Source: Algoriphagus ratkowskyi (GTDB lineage: Bacteria; Bacteroidota; Bacteroidia; Cytophagales; Cyclobacteriaceae). Taken from it: DNA of 64,000 bases. The stretch is from contig NZ_MSSV01000002.1 in assembly GCF_002150505.1 (NCBI RefSeq), forward strand, positions 62,001-126,000, written 5' to 3'. Both the position numbers and the translations under genes were made by a program. Each line of letters begins with the position of its first letter. The first letter of the stretch is position 1. This document shows, one piece after another, positions 53,133-61,962 of this stretch. The notes beneath the pieces were generated by a model. That model saw nothing but the letters and a program-made list of their open reading frames with translations. It was not told where the DNA came from and searched no databases.

Positions 53133-54044
53133 ATGTCGCGTAGGAGTAAAGAAGAAATAGCTGAAATTTATCAAAAAATGCAAGTTCATATCTGCAAGGA
53201 GTTAGAATTGGCAGATGGCACTGGCTTATTTTCTGAAGACAAATGGGAAAGATCGGCTGGAGGTGGCGGTAGAACTAGGATTTTCGAAGGTGGTAGTATA
53301 ATTGAAAAGGGTGGAGTTGCTTTTTCGGCCGTATATGGTCCTACACCGGACAAAATTCTCAAAAAGCTGAAATTGGATAAGGCAGATTTCTTCGCCACTG
53401 GCGTATCAATTGTCCTGCATCCTAAAAGTCCAATGGTCCCTATCATACATATGAATATTCGATATTTTGAGATGGACAATGGGGAACATTGGTTTGGAGG
53501 AGGAATAGATCTGACCCCACATTATCTCAATGGTGCCGACGCATCGTATTTTCATCAGGAAGTGAAAAAGGTCTGTGATCTATATGATGACAACTATTAC
53601 CCGAAATTTAAGGACTGGGCTGATGATTATTTTTACATCAAACATAGGGATGAGACCCGTGGTATCGGTGGGATTTTCTATGATAGACTAAAGCCAGTAG
53701 ATGATATTGAATTTGAAAACACACTTCAATTCAGCTTATCACTAGGTCGCTTATTTCCAGAAGTTTATGGATATTTCATGAATAAAAATTCTCAGATTCC
53801 TTATGGGGAAAAAGAGAAAACATGGCAAAGTCTGCGAAGAGGCAGATACGTAGAATTTAACCTCGTGTGGGATGCTGGAACCAAGTTCGGCTTGGATACA
53901 AATGGCCGAACAGAAAGTATCTTAATGAGTATGCCTCCGATGGCAGAGTGGGAATACATGCATGAAGTTGAGTCCGGCTCTCAGGAGGAATTCACCCAAA
54001 ACAACCTTAAAAAAGGGATTGACTGGATATCTTTTGCAAAATGA
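53133..54044 (+). CDS. hemF: Oxygen-dependent coproporphyrinogen III oxidase
   Basis: A 303-residue enzyme, the usual HemF length. It has WERSAGGGGRTRIFEGG, the metal- or substrate-binding HMNIRYFEMDNGEHWFGGGI (split), DLTPHYLN, RGIGGIFYDRL, RRGRYVEFNLVWDAGTKFGL and GRTESILMSMPP. It oxidatively decarboxylates coproporphyrinogen III to protoporphyrinogen IX, using O2, in haem synthesis. This implies aerobic growth. It starts 10 bases after tamL and overlaps the PAP2 gene by 4 bases. Confidence 0.97.
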   Translation: MSRRSKEEIAEIYQKMQVHICKELELADGTGLFSEDKWERSAGGGGRTRIFEGGSIIEKGGVAFSAVYGPTPDKILKKLKLDKADFFATGVSIVLHPKSPMVPIIHMNIRYFEMDNGEHWFGGGIDLTPHYLNGADASYFHQEVKKVCDLYDDNYYPKFKDWADDYFYIKHRDETRGIGGIFYDRLKPVDDIEFENTLQFSLSLGRLFPEVYGYFMNKNSQIPYGEKEKTWQSLRRGRYVEFNLVWDAGTKFGLDTNGRTESILMSMPPMAEWEYMHEVESGSQEEFTQNNLKKGIDWISFAK

Positions 54045-54616
54045 TCGAAAAAATTATGAAGTGGGATGAGGATTTATTCCTCTTGCTAAACTCCTTTCAC
54101 ACGGACTGGTTGGATGCAGTTTTATTCCAAATGACTCAGACCGTGACGTGGATACCCTTCTATCTTATACTAGCCTTTTTCATCTACAAAGCGGAACCAA
54201 AGTACAGTTGGTGGGTTTTTGGCGGCATTGCATTGACTATACTTATTGCAGATCAGACCACCTCCGGACTGATGAAACCTTATTTCGAAAGATTGCGGCC
54301 TTGTCATGATGAGCGCTGGGATGGAGTGATTCACAATTATGGGAGATGTGGTGGTTTGTTTGGATTTGCATCCTCACATGCTGCCAACACCTTTGGCTTG
54401 GCTGTCTTTCTCAACTTAAAAATGAAAGGCAAACTTCGATTTCTTCCTTGGCTTTTTCTTTGGGCTGCTTTAATCTCGTATACTAGAATTTACCTGGGAG
54501 TACATTACCCATCGGATATTTTAGTTGGAGCGTTTATAGGCGCTTTAGCTGGATTTGTCTCTTGGATAATTGTAGTTTTTATAAAGAGAGAAATCTTAAA
54601 AAAGATTTTGAGATAA
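54041..54616 (+). CDS. PAP2-family membrane phosphatase (possible undecaprenyl-diphosphatase)
   Basis: A 191-residue protein with about five transmembrane segments and the three PAP2 phosphatase motifs: KPYFERLRP, ASSHAANTFG and RIYLGVHYPSDILVG. Members remove phosphate from undecaprenyl diphosphate or phosphatidylglycerol phosphate on the periplasmic side. It overlaps hemF by 4 bases. The lipid carrier recycling role would serve both peptidoglycan and the capsule, but that link is inference. Confidence 0.92.
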   Translation: MIEKIMKWDEDLFLLLNSFHTDWLDAVLFQMTQTVTWIPFYLILAFFIYKAEPKYSWWVFGGIALTILIADQTTSGLMKPYFERLRPCHDERWDGVIHNYGRCGGLFGFASSHAANTFGLAVFLNLKMKGKLRFLPWLFLWAALISYTRIYLGVHYPSDILVGAFIGALAGFVSWIIVVFIKREILKKILR

Positions 54617-54641
54617 AATGATTAAACACCTTAGATGCTAA

Positions 54642-55081
54642 GTAATTATAGGTTCTTCAGTATATGAAAGTGAAGATTTTTTGAATGTGGAAACAGCGAT
54701 GAAGCTTGTTACCAATTTCGCTATAGAGTATGAAATCCGCCTGAAAGAAAACCTTTCTAAACTTGGAAGTTTTAGAACAGATTTTTCGTATTTTGATAAG
54801 GAGGAGATAGAAGGCAACCAATTGAAAACAGAAATTCCGCAATGGAATATTTTCGATGTCTCTCTGGGAACTGAAATAAAAAAATCAAGAAATAGCCTAA
54901 CATTAGGCTTGGTTATTAGTTTTGAATGTACCCAAGAGTATTTTCAAAGAGGTTGTTTTAGTAGCTCAGAATCAGATAATATTCTAGAGGGAGCATTGGT
55001 CCTTACGAGAGTGGGATATTCTAATTTTATTCTTTTAGTGGTTATTCATTTAAGTTTAAAAATTCAACTAACAAATTATGA
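54642..55081 (+). pseudogene. Decayed outer-membrane protein gene (5'-truncated, frameshifted)
   Basis: After the PAP2 stop, an open frame from 54642 without a plausible start encodes a coherent beta-strand-rich sequence: SSVYESEDFLNVETAMKLV, GSFRTDFSYFDKEEIEGN and FDVSLGTEIKKSRNSLTLG. It looks like the C-terminal part of a FadL- or transporter-like outer-membrane barrel. Near 55040 the frame derails into LSLKIQ. Shifting by one base there gives GYSFKFKN and a stop at 55079-55081, a normal barrel ending. So the gene has lost its 5' part and suffered a one-base frameshift. A protein start at TTG 54681 running to 55172 would overlap the next gene by 95 bases and is rejected. Confidence 0.6.
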
Positions 55082-56244
55082 AAAAAATCATACTACTTAT
55101 ATTAGTCCTTGCAGTAGGCATACTAGAGCTAAAGGCTCAAGTGACTACTGTAAATCTAGACTTAATCACTAGCAAAATAAATGGGGGAATGCCGCTCCCA
55201 GCGGAGGAAGAATTCTACGTTCGTGGCGCTATTCCAGAGAAAATAGAAATGGTGAAACTTTTGATTTTCCCCTCAAACAAAACAGAGAAGTCAGGATATA
55301 CCTATTTCTGGAAAGCTCCTTTTGGATATAAAGAACTCTCCTATCAAGTATTGATGTCCCAACCTCTACGCTCTAACACAGATTACCATCTGGAATTCGG
55401 CTATTATCAGAAAGCTGGTTCAGATCAGATTTCGGAAGTTAGAAACCTCATTCAGCAAAACATTAAAACCTATCTTAGCACTGTCACCTCAATCAAGAGG
55501 GGCGGAATCAAGTTCTCAGAATCTGATCAAATCCTGATTAATAATCTTTCCAAAATCGTTGAACAGGGCGCATTTTATTTTGAATTGCCTAATGGTGCTA
55601 AATTCCCAGGCTTCAGCGACATTACCCGAGCTAAACTAGAGCAAAGAGGAAGGTTGAAAATGGGTAATGCGAAGTTCAACGTGCTAGGGCTTAGAAAAGA
55701 AGATAATGTGCGTGCAGTATTTGCAAATGACTACCTCACCGAATTAGAAGACATCCTATTTTCAGAAGTAAATCAATACCTGAGTCCAAACATGCTGGTA
55801 CGCGTAGATGAAACTATTTTTGAAAAGTATGCAACAGAGAAAACAGACAATTCCTTACCCATCAATATCGGATATGGAGCTATTTCCCTTAGCAATGATT
55901 TGACAGATCGAGAATATGTTACGAGTCCCTATGTTGGTCTCTCCTTTCCTCTCGGCAACCGTACCTTCGCAAGGTTCATGAATAATATGTCGGTTTCCAC
56001 TGGTTTCTTTTTATCTGATAAATTAGAAAATCAACTCGGTGAAACTATTTCTGGGCCTGTTTTAGATCGTCCCATTTATGTGGGACTGGGTTACAATTTC
56101 TTCAGATTTATTAGGCTAAATGCCGGCGGCACATTTATTACTACGGAGCAACTTGGAGGTTCTAAGGCGAATAGCTTTCAGCCTTTTGTTGGGATCAGTG
56201 CAGAATTCAACATTTGGATGGGCATAGGGAGCAAAAAAAGATAA
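55078..56244 (+). CDS. Putative outer-membrane protein of unknown family
   Basis: A 388-residue protein with a clear signal peptide (MKKIILLILVLAVGILELKAQ). The first 240 residues show no family I can name. The last 140 (from about INIGYGAISLSNDLTDREYV) show alternating hydrophobic strands with VGLSFPLGNRTFARF and VGISAEFNIW. This suggests a small beta-barrel or porin-like domain. It is followed 4 bases later by an OmpA-family gene, and the two probably act together at the cell envelope. Confidence 0.8.
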   Translation: MKKIILLILVLAVGILELKAQVTTVNLDLITSKINGGMPLPAEEEFYVRGAIPEKIEMVKLLIFPSNKTEKSGYTYFWKAPFGYKELSYQVLMSQPLRSNTDYHLEFGYYQKAGSDQISEVRNLIQQNIKTYLSTVTSIKRGGIKFSESDQILINNLSKIVEQGAFYFELPNGAKFPGFSDITRAKLEQRGRLKMGNAKFNVLGLRKEDNVRAVFANDYLTELEDILFSEVNQYLSPNMLVRVDETIFEKYATEKTDNSLPINIGYGAISLSNDLTDREYVTSPYVGLSFPLGNRTFARFMNNMSVSTGFFLSDKLENQLGETISGPVLDRPIYVGLGYNFFRFIRLNAGGTFITTEQLGGSKANSFQPFVGISAEFNIWMGIGSKKR

Positions 56245-56248
56245 AGAC

Positions 56249-58570
56249 ATGAAAAAGCTAACTTTATTAATTCTCGCTTTCGCTTTTGCTTTTTCTGCAC
56301 AGGCTCAAATGCATGGCTTCAAATGGAGATTTGGTGTCAGTGCTGGTACGACCAATTACTATGGAGACATTCGCCCTTTCAAAGTGGATAACTTCAAGGA
56401 TGTCACTAATTATTACAAGCACTACAAAACCTATTCAGATCAGCTTTCTTATCAAATTTCGATAGAATATGCACTCGGCAATTCTGTAGGCTTGATGCTC
56501 ACTGGAGGCAGTTACCAATTCGGATCAAGTGACCGCCTGATACAGAATGACGGTACTTTATTTACTGAGAGTGCTTCATTTGACCGGGCGTTGAATTTCC
56601 AAACAGAGGTATATGACGCAGGATTATCATTTGTATTTAAACCCGATAATAACTGGCTCTTGTCAGGCAAATCGTTCTTTGCTCCATACCTCACCTTAGG
56701 CGCAGGCGTACTAAGCTTTAGTGTTCATGGAGATCTTTTGGATGCCAATGGAAATCGATACAATTATACCAACCCAAGTATAATCCCTGACGGAAAGTTC
56801 GAAACAAATCTTTCCACCTTAGGAACTGAAAGTTCTACGAATTATGAGACTACTTCCTTCTATGCCAACGTAGGGTTAGGCGTACGTTTTCGGATCACCA
56901 AAAGCATAGAAATATTCGCTCAGTCAGACTTCAAAATGACCAACACTGATTACCTTGATGACGTGTCAGGAGTATATAGAACTTCTTATGATAACGCTTT
57001 TCAAAGCTATGCAGCAAAGCCAGGTACTAATAGAGTAACAGCCGACAACCCATATCGAGGCATGGAAAACGGAAATCCTGACTGGTATGTATATCATGGA
57101 ATGGGAATCAAGTTCAGTTTGGGAGCTAACAAAAAGTCTTTCAATCCACCAGTAATTACCCAACGTTATACTTACATACCTACTGAGCTTTCAAACGCTC
57201 AAATGGTAAAAGAAGATTCCTCCGCCAACCGTGATCTGAGTAATCTTCCAGTGACTAATAATTACTTCACAGTTATCCAGCTACCAGGTTACAACCAATC
57301 AAGTATTCAGGGTAATAAATCAGAATTAGATTCTGCTTCATTGGCACAAATTAACTTTGCCATTGACTCGCTTGGAACCAGTAAATCCCATCTAAGAGCA
57401 AAATTAGCTTCTGCTGTATGTGAACTGGTAGAAATAAATCAAACAATGTCTAATGCGAAGCAGGATACGAGTGTATCTGCTGAAATGACCCAGACTCTTG
57501 TTCAAAATCTGGAAGAAGAAAGATTAATTGCCCAAAGCAAATTAAAGACCTTGAACATGACTGCTGAGGAAAATCAGTTCAAAATAGATTCTCTAAAATC
57601 TTTGCAAACTAAGACCACTCCTAAAGTTTCAATAGATTCTGTTTCAATGATGAAAGAATTAATTATTTACCCAGGTCAGGTAAGTAGAATTCTCTATTCT
57701 AGTACTCCCTCAGTCCTCACTATAGACTCTGCTACGCAAACAACTGTCACTTCCTCGATGGCAGCGAAACCTAAAGAAACGAGTGACCCAGAGACTATGA
57801 CCAGAGGTGAATTTGATGAGGAAATGGCCAAATTTCGTGCGAATATGCTCTCATCACAAGCAACTCGAGACTCAGCTATGATGATAGCTTTTGCTTCTCG
57901 TGCTCGAGCCGAAGAAATTGTACAAAGTATTCCTCAGGCATTAACTTACAATGGGACTTTAGTTGATAACACAAGCAAGAAGCAAGAGCGGCTGAATAAG
58001 GAAAATAATGAACTTCTTAAAGATGCCTTGCTCGTAGGCGCCACGGCTACTACCACAGCAGCTATTAGCAACAGTGGAGATAGGAAAATGGCTAATGCTT
58101 CTGCTCAAAATGATTCTATCCTACGTGCCAGAATTGCGCTGGACTCTGTATTGATCGACAGCTTATCTAATATTCCAAGAATTGTAGATACTGTCACGGT
58201 CACAAAAATCCAAGAAAAAACAGTTGAGACATTACTTCATGAGAGCAAAGTTGAAGTTTACTTTGGAATCAATGAGGACTCCATATCAGATCTAGAGAGA
58301 GATAAACTAACCCCTATTGCAGAATTTTTGAAGAAAAATCCAAATGTTGCCGTGGAACTCGTAGGCTTTGCAGACAATACCGGCTCAGTAGCTTATAATA
58401 TCTCACTTACCGAAAAAAGAGTAGCAGCAGTTACCCAAATGTTAACTGATTATTTCAAAATTGCCAAAGATAGAATTGCGGTAAGTAATGGAGGATTGAT
58501 AGTCAGAGGCTCGACAAAAGGCACAGTAGAAAAAGATCGAAAGGTTGAAATTCGTGTAGTAAAAAAGTAA
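56249..58570 (+). CDS. OmpA-family outer-membrane protein
   Basis: A 773-residue protein with a signal peptide (ending FSAQAQM). The N-terminal beta-barrel-like domain has WRFGVSAGTTNYYGDIRP and runs to about residue 295. A long Ser/Thr/Lys-rich, partly helical linker (about 300-650) follows. The C-terminal OmpA domain (about 665-773) has the peptidoglycan-binding signature GFADNTGSVAYNISLTEKRV. It likely ties the outer membrane to the peptidoglycan. It is co-transcribed with the upstream outer-membrane gene. The long linker is unusual; a T9SS or gliding role is possible but not shown. Confidence 0.88.
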   Translation: MKKLTLLILAFAFAFSAQAQMHGFKWRFGVSAGTTNYYGDIRPFKVDNFKDVTNYYKHYKTYSDQLSYQISIEYALGNSVGLMLTGGSYQFGSSDRLIQNDGTLFTESASFDRALNFQTEVYDAGLSFVFKPDNNWLLSGKSFFAPYLTLGAGVLSFSVHGDLLDANGNRYNYTNPSIIPDGKFETNLSTLGTESSTNYETTSFYANVGLGVRFRITKSIEIFAQSDFKMTNTDYLDDVSGVYRTSYDNAFQSYAAKPGTNRVTADNPYRGMENGNPDWYVYHGMGIKFSLGANKKSFNPPVITQRYTYIPTELSNAQMVKEDSSANRDLSNLPVTNNYFTVIQLPGYNQSSIQGNKSELDSASLAQINFAIDSLGTSKSHLRAKLASAVCELVEINQTMSNAKQDTSVSAEMTQTLVQNLEEERLIAQSKLKTLNMTAEENQFKIDSLKSLQTKTTPKVSIDSVSMMKELIIYPGQVSRILYSSTPSVLTIDSATQTTVTSSMAAKPKETSDPETMTRGEFDEEMAKFRANMLSSQATRDSAMMIAFASRARAEEIVQSIPQALTYNGTLVDNTSKKQERLNKENNELLKDALLVGATATTTAAISNSGDRKMANASAQNDSILRARIALDSVLIDSLSNIPRIVDTVTVTKIQEKTVETLLHESKVEVYFGINEDSISDLERDKLTPIAEFLKKNPNVAVELVGFADNTGSVAYNISLTEKRVAAVTQMLTDYFKIAKDRIAVSNGGLIVRGSTKGTVEKDRKVEIRVVKK

Positions 58571-58910
58571 AAGGCACAAAAGGCTAATGATTGGTTCTAG
58601 CTAAATAGTAAAAAGTATTTTCATCAACTGTAGCGTAATAAACAATATTGAATTCAGGAAAGGAAATGGATATAACTGATTTCAAGGATAAGGATTTTGC
58701 TGCATAAATCGCAAGGTATTTCATGGTTGAAATAGACAATCAAAACAGGTTATCAAGTTCCAATTTGGACCTGATTGAGCTTGGACGACAAGTCTTCTTT
58801 AAGTATTCAGACAAATTTTGCTAGCTGATTTAGTCGAAAAGCATCGGGAAATTCAAAAAATTCCCGATGCTTTTTGCGTTCTTTGCCCTTTAAATTCTTC
58901 TTATTAATTT
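58571..58910 (+). other. Intergenic region with a strong hairpin close to the porin gene
   Basis: These 340 bases hold no convincing gene. A 33-codon frame (MVEIDNQNRLSSSNLD...; 58723-58824) is probably chance or a remnant. A 16-bp terminator hairpin (58837-58874) lies only 36 bases before the porin ATG. It may end the OmpA transcript, or it may be an attenuator in the porin leader. I saw no known riboswitch. Confidence 0.5.
58837..58875 (+). terminator. Intrinsic terminator or attenuator
   Basis: A 16-bp perfect stem AAAAGCATCGGGAATT/AATTCCCGATGCTTTT (58837-58852 with 58859-58874), with 6-base loop and a T-run. It lies 266 bases after the OmpA gene and 36 before the porin gene. Confidence 0.82.
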
Positions 58911-60143
58911 ATGTTTCAGGTGTACCACAGAATTTCCTCAACAATTGTATTACTGTGTTTAGTTATTTTTTTCAGAGTAGAATCAACAATTGCACAAGAA
59001 TTAGATAGTACACTCACCAATCCCGAGAAAAAAGAAACTTTCCTTAACCACACCTCCAAAGGATTTATACTTGCGTCTGAAGATGGTAAATATGAGATGC
59101 AGATCGCAGCAAGATTACAACTACGGTTTGCAGTACCGGATGATCAGGATCCAATTACATTCTCAGATTTTGCAAATCAGGATCAGCGGATTTTTAAAAT
59201 CAACAGAGCTCGACTAAAAGTAGGAGGACATGCCTATCAACCTTGGCTCAAATATTATTTTGAATATGAACTTTCCAGAAGTTTACTCCTTGATTATAGA
59301 GTGATGATCGAAAAATGGCCTTGGCTGAATTTCAAAGCCGGTCAATGGAAAGTAGAATTCACAAGAGAGCGATTCATCAGTAGTGGGGAGCAGCAAATGG
59401 TTGACAGGTCACTACTCAACAGGAAATTCACTGTGGATAGACAACAAGGAGTTGAAGTTTATGGAAATCTTGATGGTGGCGGGATCGCAAACTTCAATTA
59501 TTGGGCTGCCGCATTGACAGGAATGGGGCGAGGTGCTACGCAAAATGATGATTCCAAAATGATGTATTTTGGGAGATTTCAGTGGAATTTCTTAGGAAGA
59601 GAAGTACCTTTCTCAGGAGGAGACTTAACTATTTCTCAAAAACCTGCAGCGATTATAGCCATTGCAGCAATCAGTAATACAAGCCCTTATACACGTTTCT
59701 CTACATCAGGAGGTGGAAATCTGTCAGGTTTTGAAGGAACAAACGACTCGCAATACACCGTAAATCAATATCAATTAGAGACTGCTTTTATATACAAGGG
59801 CTTTTCTTGGGCGAGTGAATTTCATCGCAAAAATATCTTAGACAACTTTGACGAAGAAGAAACATTGCTCGGGGGCTTCTACATAACAGCCGGGTATCTA
59901 GCCCATCAAACCTTAAACTTTTGGCCAGAACCTTTGGAAATTGCAGTTAGATACGCTGAAGTGAGACCAGACTTATCTATATCAAATAATATTCAAAGAG
60001 AAACTGCTATAGCATTTAACTGGTTTTTTGCAGACCATAAAAACAAGCTAACTACTGAGCTTACTCGATTTAAATTTCAGGATCAGGAACTTGCTCAAGA
60101 CGATGAAATAAGATTCAGGTTACAACTTGACATATCTTTTTGA
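58911..60143 (+). CDS. OprO/OprP-family porin
   Basis: A 410-residue protein with a signal peptide (about 1-28, ending STIAQ). Family marks are NHTSKGFILASEDGKYEMQI, LQLRFAV, FKINRARLKVGGHAYQPWLK (split), FKAGQWKVEFTRERFISSGE (split) and RQQGVEVYGNL. These fit the phosphate-selective porin O/P family, whose Bacteroidota members are of this size. The substrate may be phosphate or another anion and is not determined. It overlaps the next gene by one base (TGATG), so the two outer-membrane proteins are translationally linked. Confidence 0.85.
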   Translation: MFQVYHRISSTIVLLCLVIFFRVESTIAQELDSTLTNPEKKETFLNHTSKGFILASEDGKYEMQIAARLQLRFAVPDDQDPITFSDFANQDQRIFKINRARLKVGGHAYQPWLKYYFEYELSRSLLLDYRVMIEKWPWLNFKAGQWKVEFTRERFISSGEQQMVDRSLLNRKFTVDRQQGVEVYGNLDGGGIANFNYWAAALTGMGRGATQNDDSKMMYFGRFQWNFLGREVPFSGGDLTISQKPAAIIAIAAISNTSPYTRFSTSGGGNLSGFEGTNDSQYTVNQYQLETAFIYKGFSWASEFHRKNILDNFDEEETLLGGFYITAGYLAHQTLNFWPEPLEIAVRYAEVRPDLSISNNIQRETAIAFNWFFADHKNKLTTELTRFKFQDQELAQDDEIRFRLQLDISF

Positions 60144-61339
60144 TGAATCGCATCACGATTTTTCTGCTTTTCTTTTGGATTTCCTCACCTATCCTAGCCC
60201 AGGACACAATAGTATATAAGTCAAATCAGATTCGAGATTTCAAATTAATTCCATTACCCGCTATCGCTTCAAATCCTGCAAATGGCTGGCTATTTGGCAT
60301 TGCTCCCTCAGCTACCTGGAGAATGGGCAATCCAGAAAGAACTCATTTGTCAAACTTGGTAGGAAATCTTCTCTACACTACAAAAAAACAGTGGCTAATT
60401 AGCTCTAGAAGCAATATTTTCCTTGCAGATGACAATTGGATTTTAGTTGGTGATTGGCGCTATTTCATTACATCACAGCCGACTTTCGGCTTAGGTAGTT
60501 CCACACCCAACTCACCTCAAGAAAACCCAAATCAACCTGGAGTGTGGTGGGGAGAGCAACAAATGGATTACAATTGGGTAAGATTCTACGAAACTGTTCT
60601 GAAACGTATCTCGTCCTCTAAGTTCTATTTAGGAGTAGGCTATCACTTAGATATCTATTCCAAAATTGACAATTTTATGGATGCTGAAGTTACAAAGGAG
60701 CTTACATTCTCAAACGACTACTACAACCAGCGCAAGGGGATTAATTTAGATAAGAACACTGTATCTGGAATTACCTTGAATGCTGTGATGGAAAACCGGG
60801 ACCTTGCAGTATCTCCTTATGAAACCAACTTTGCGTTAATCTCTTTTAAAATCAATCCTGAATTTTTGGGATCAAATCAATCTTCTTCCACTCTCCTACT
60901 CGATTATCGGCATTACTTTCCATTGAGTCAAACCAGAAAACGTCATTTATTGGCGGTATGGAGTTATGGCAATTTTCTAGTATCAGGCCACCTACCCTAT
61001 ATGGCATTACCTTCCATAGGCTATGATATGTTTGGACGCGCAGGCCGAGGGTACTCTCAAGGACGATTTAGAGGAGAAAATATGGTCTATTCGGAGGCGG
61101 AATATAGATTTCCGCTGCAAAAAAACAAGGAGACCTTTGGCGGGACAGTTTTCGTAAATGCTGCAAGTTTTGGAAGTAAACTAACGAAAGAAAACTTATT
61201 TGCAAAGATCAATCCTGGCTATGGTTTAGGATTTCGAGTAATGATCAACAAAGAAAATAGAACCACTATTTCGGCTGATTACGGCTTTGGTCAAAAGGGG
61301 AACTCGGGTTTTTACCTCAATATTAATGAGTCATTTTAA
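60143..61339 (+). CDS. Omp85/surface-antigen (D15)-family beta-barrel protein without POTRA
   Basis: A 398-residue protein with a signal peptide (ending SSPILAQD). It contains LIPLPAIASNPANGWLFGIA near the start, and FGRAGRGYSQGRFRGENMVY with EAEYRFPL in the C-terminal part. These are typical of the bacterial surface-antigen barrel of BamA-related proteins, but no POTRA repeats precede it. I use the ATG at 60143; a TTG one codon earlier is possible. It is coupled to the upstream porin gene. Its precise role is unknown. Confidence 0.82.
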   Translation: MNRITIFLLFFWISSPILAQDTIVYKSNQIRDFKLIPLPAIASNPANGWLFGIAPSATWRMGNPERTHLSNLVGNLLYTTKKQWLISSRSNIFLADDNWILVGDWRYFITSQPTFGLGSSTPNSPQENPNQPGVWWGEQQMDYNWVRFYETVLKRISSSKFYLGVGYHLDIYSKIDNFMDAEVTKELTFSNDYYNQRKGINLDKNTVSGITLNAVMENRDLAVSPYETNFALISFKINPEFLGSNQSSSTLLLDYRHYFPLSQTRKRHLLAVWSYGNFLVSGHLPYMALPSIGYDMFGRAGRGYSQGRFRGENMVYSEAEYRFPLQKNKETFGGTVFVNAASFGSKLTKENLFAKINPGYGLGFRVMINKENRTTISADYGFGQKGNSGFYLNINESF

Positions 61340-61483
61340 GCTAGAATTGAAGTTTACCCTTATTCAAGGATATCATCAGATCTATTCTTTTTAAGTTATT
61401 CACGTCCTTTTTGAATCTAGTTTCGCTTTCCACTTAAGCAATCCCCTTAGATCAAATCATGTTTGTTTTTTGCCAGTAAATCA

Positions 61484-61517
61484 AAAAGCCCCGATAGAAA
61501 ATTCTATCGGGGCTTTT
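61484..61517. terminator. Bidirectional terminator
   Basis: A 16-base inverted repeat AAAAGCCCCGATAGAA/TTCTATCGGGGCTTTT (61484-61499 with 61502-61517). It sits between the convergent surface-antigen gene and the histone-like gene, with T-runs on both strands. Confidence 0.88.
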
Positions 61518-61538
61518 ATTGTACTATACTAAATTGAA

Positions 61539-61718
61539 TTATTTAGTCTCGTTTTTCTTTGCTGTAACTTCAGCTCTGATTTCTTGTGCAAGATTTTTGA
61601 TGGCTTGCATGCCTGTTCTTACTCTAGTACCAGCTGCTTTGTTGCCATTTTCGTAGAACTTTGCAAAGTCTGCTTCTAAAGAATCGACCAAATCTTTTAC
61701 TTCTTGGTGTCTGCTCAT
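61539..61718 (-). CDS. Hc1/histone H1-like DNA-binding protein, 59 residues
   Basis: A 59-residue basic protein: MSRHQEVKDLVDSLEADFAK, then FYENGNKAAGTRVRTGMQAI and KNLAQEIRAEVTAKKNETK. This is the short, helical histone H1-like (Hc1 domain) family common in Bacteroidota, with the marks AAGTR-R-GMQ and KNLAQ-IR. It likely binds DNA and shapes the nucleoid. It ends 22 bases after a bidirectional terminator and has its own upstream region (61719-61962). Being under 60 residues it is easily missed by gene callers. Confidence 0.9.
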   Translation of the reverse strand: MSRHQEVKDLVDSLEADFAKFYENGNKAAGTRVRTGMQAIKNLAQEIRAEVTAKKNETK

Positions 61719-61962
61719 AATCGTTTTTTGGTTGGTTATAAAATGTAATTGAATACAATAAACATCATTTATAGTGCCTTAAGAAGTCTTTTGACGTTTA
61801 TTTTTAATTTTTAGTGCAGAAAAATGATGTTTTCATCAAAACACTCATTTTTTTCAACTTTTAGCAATATTTCTTACTTAACATTACGTTTAATGTGCTT
61901 TTGAAAAATGACTCTATCCTCCCCAGATTGGGATATTGGCTACCTAAAAGGACTAGACTTGT

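Noticed and set aside
54681..55172. A 163-codon frame from a TTG start taken as an intact gene
   Set aside because: The coherent sequence extends upstream of the TTG without a start, the frame derails near 55040, and it overlaps by 95 bases the next gene, which has a clear signal peptide; a pseudogene fits better.
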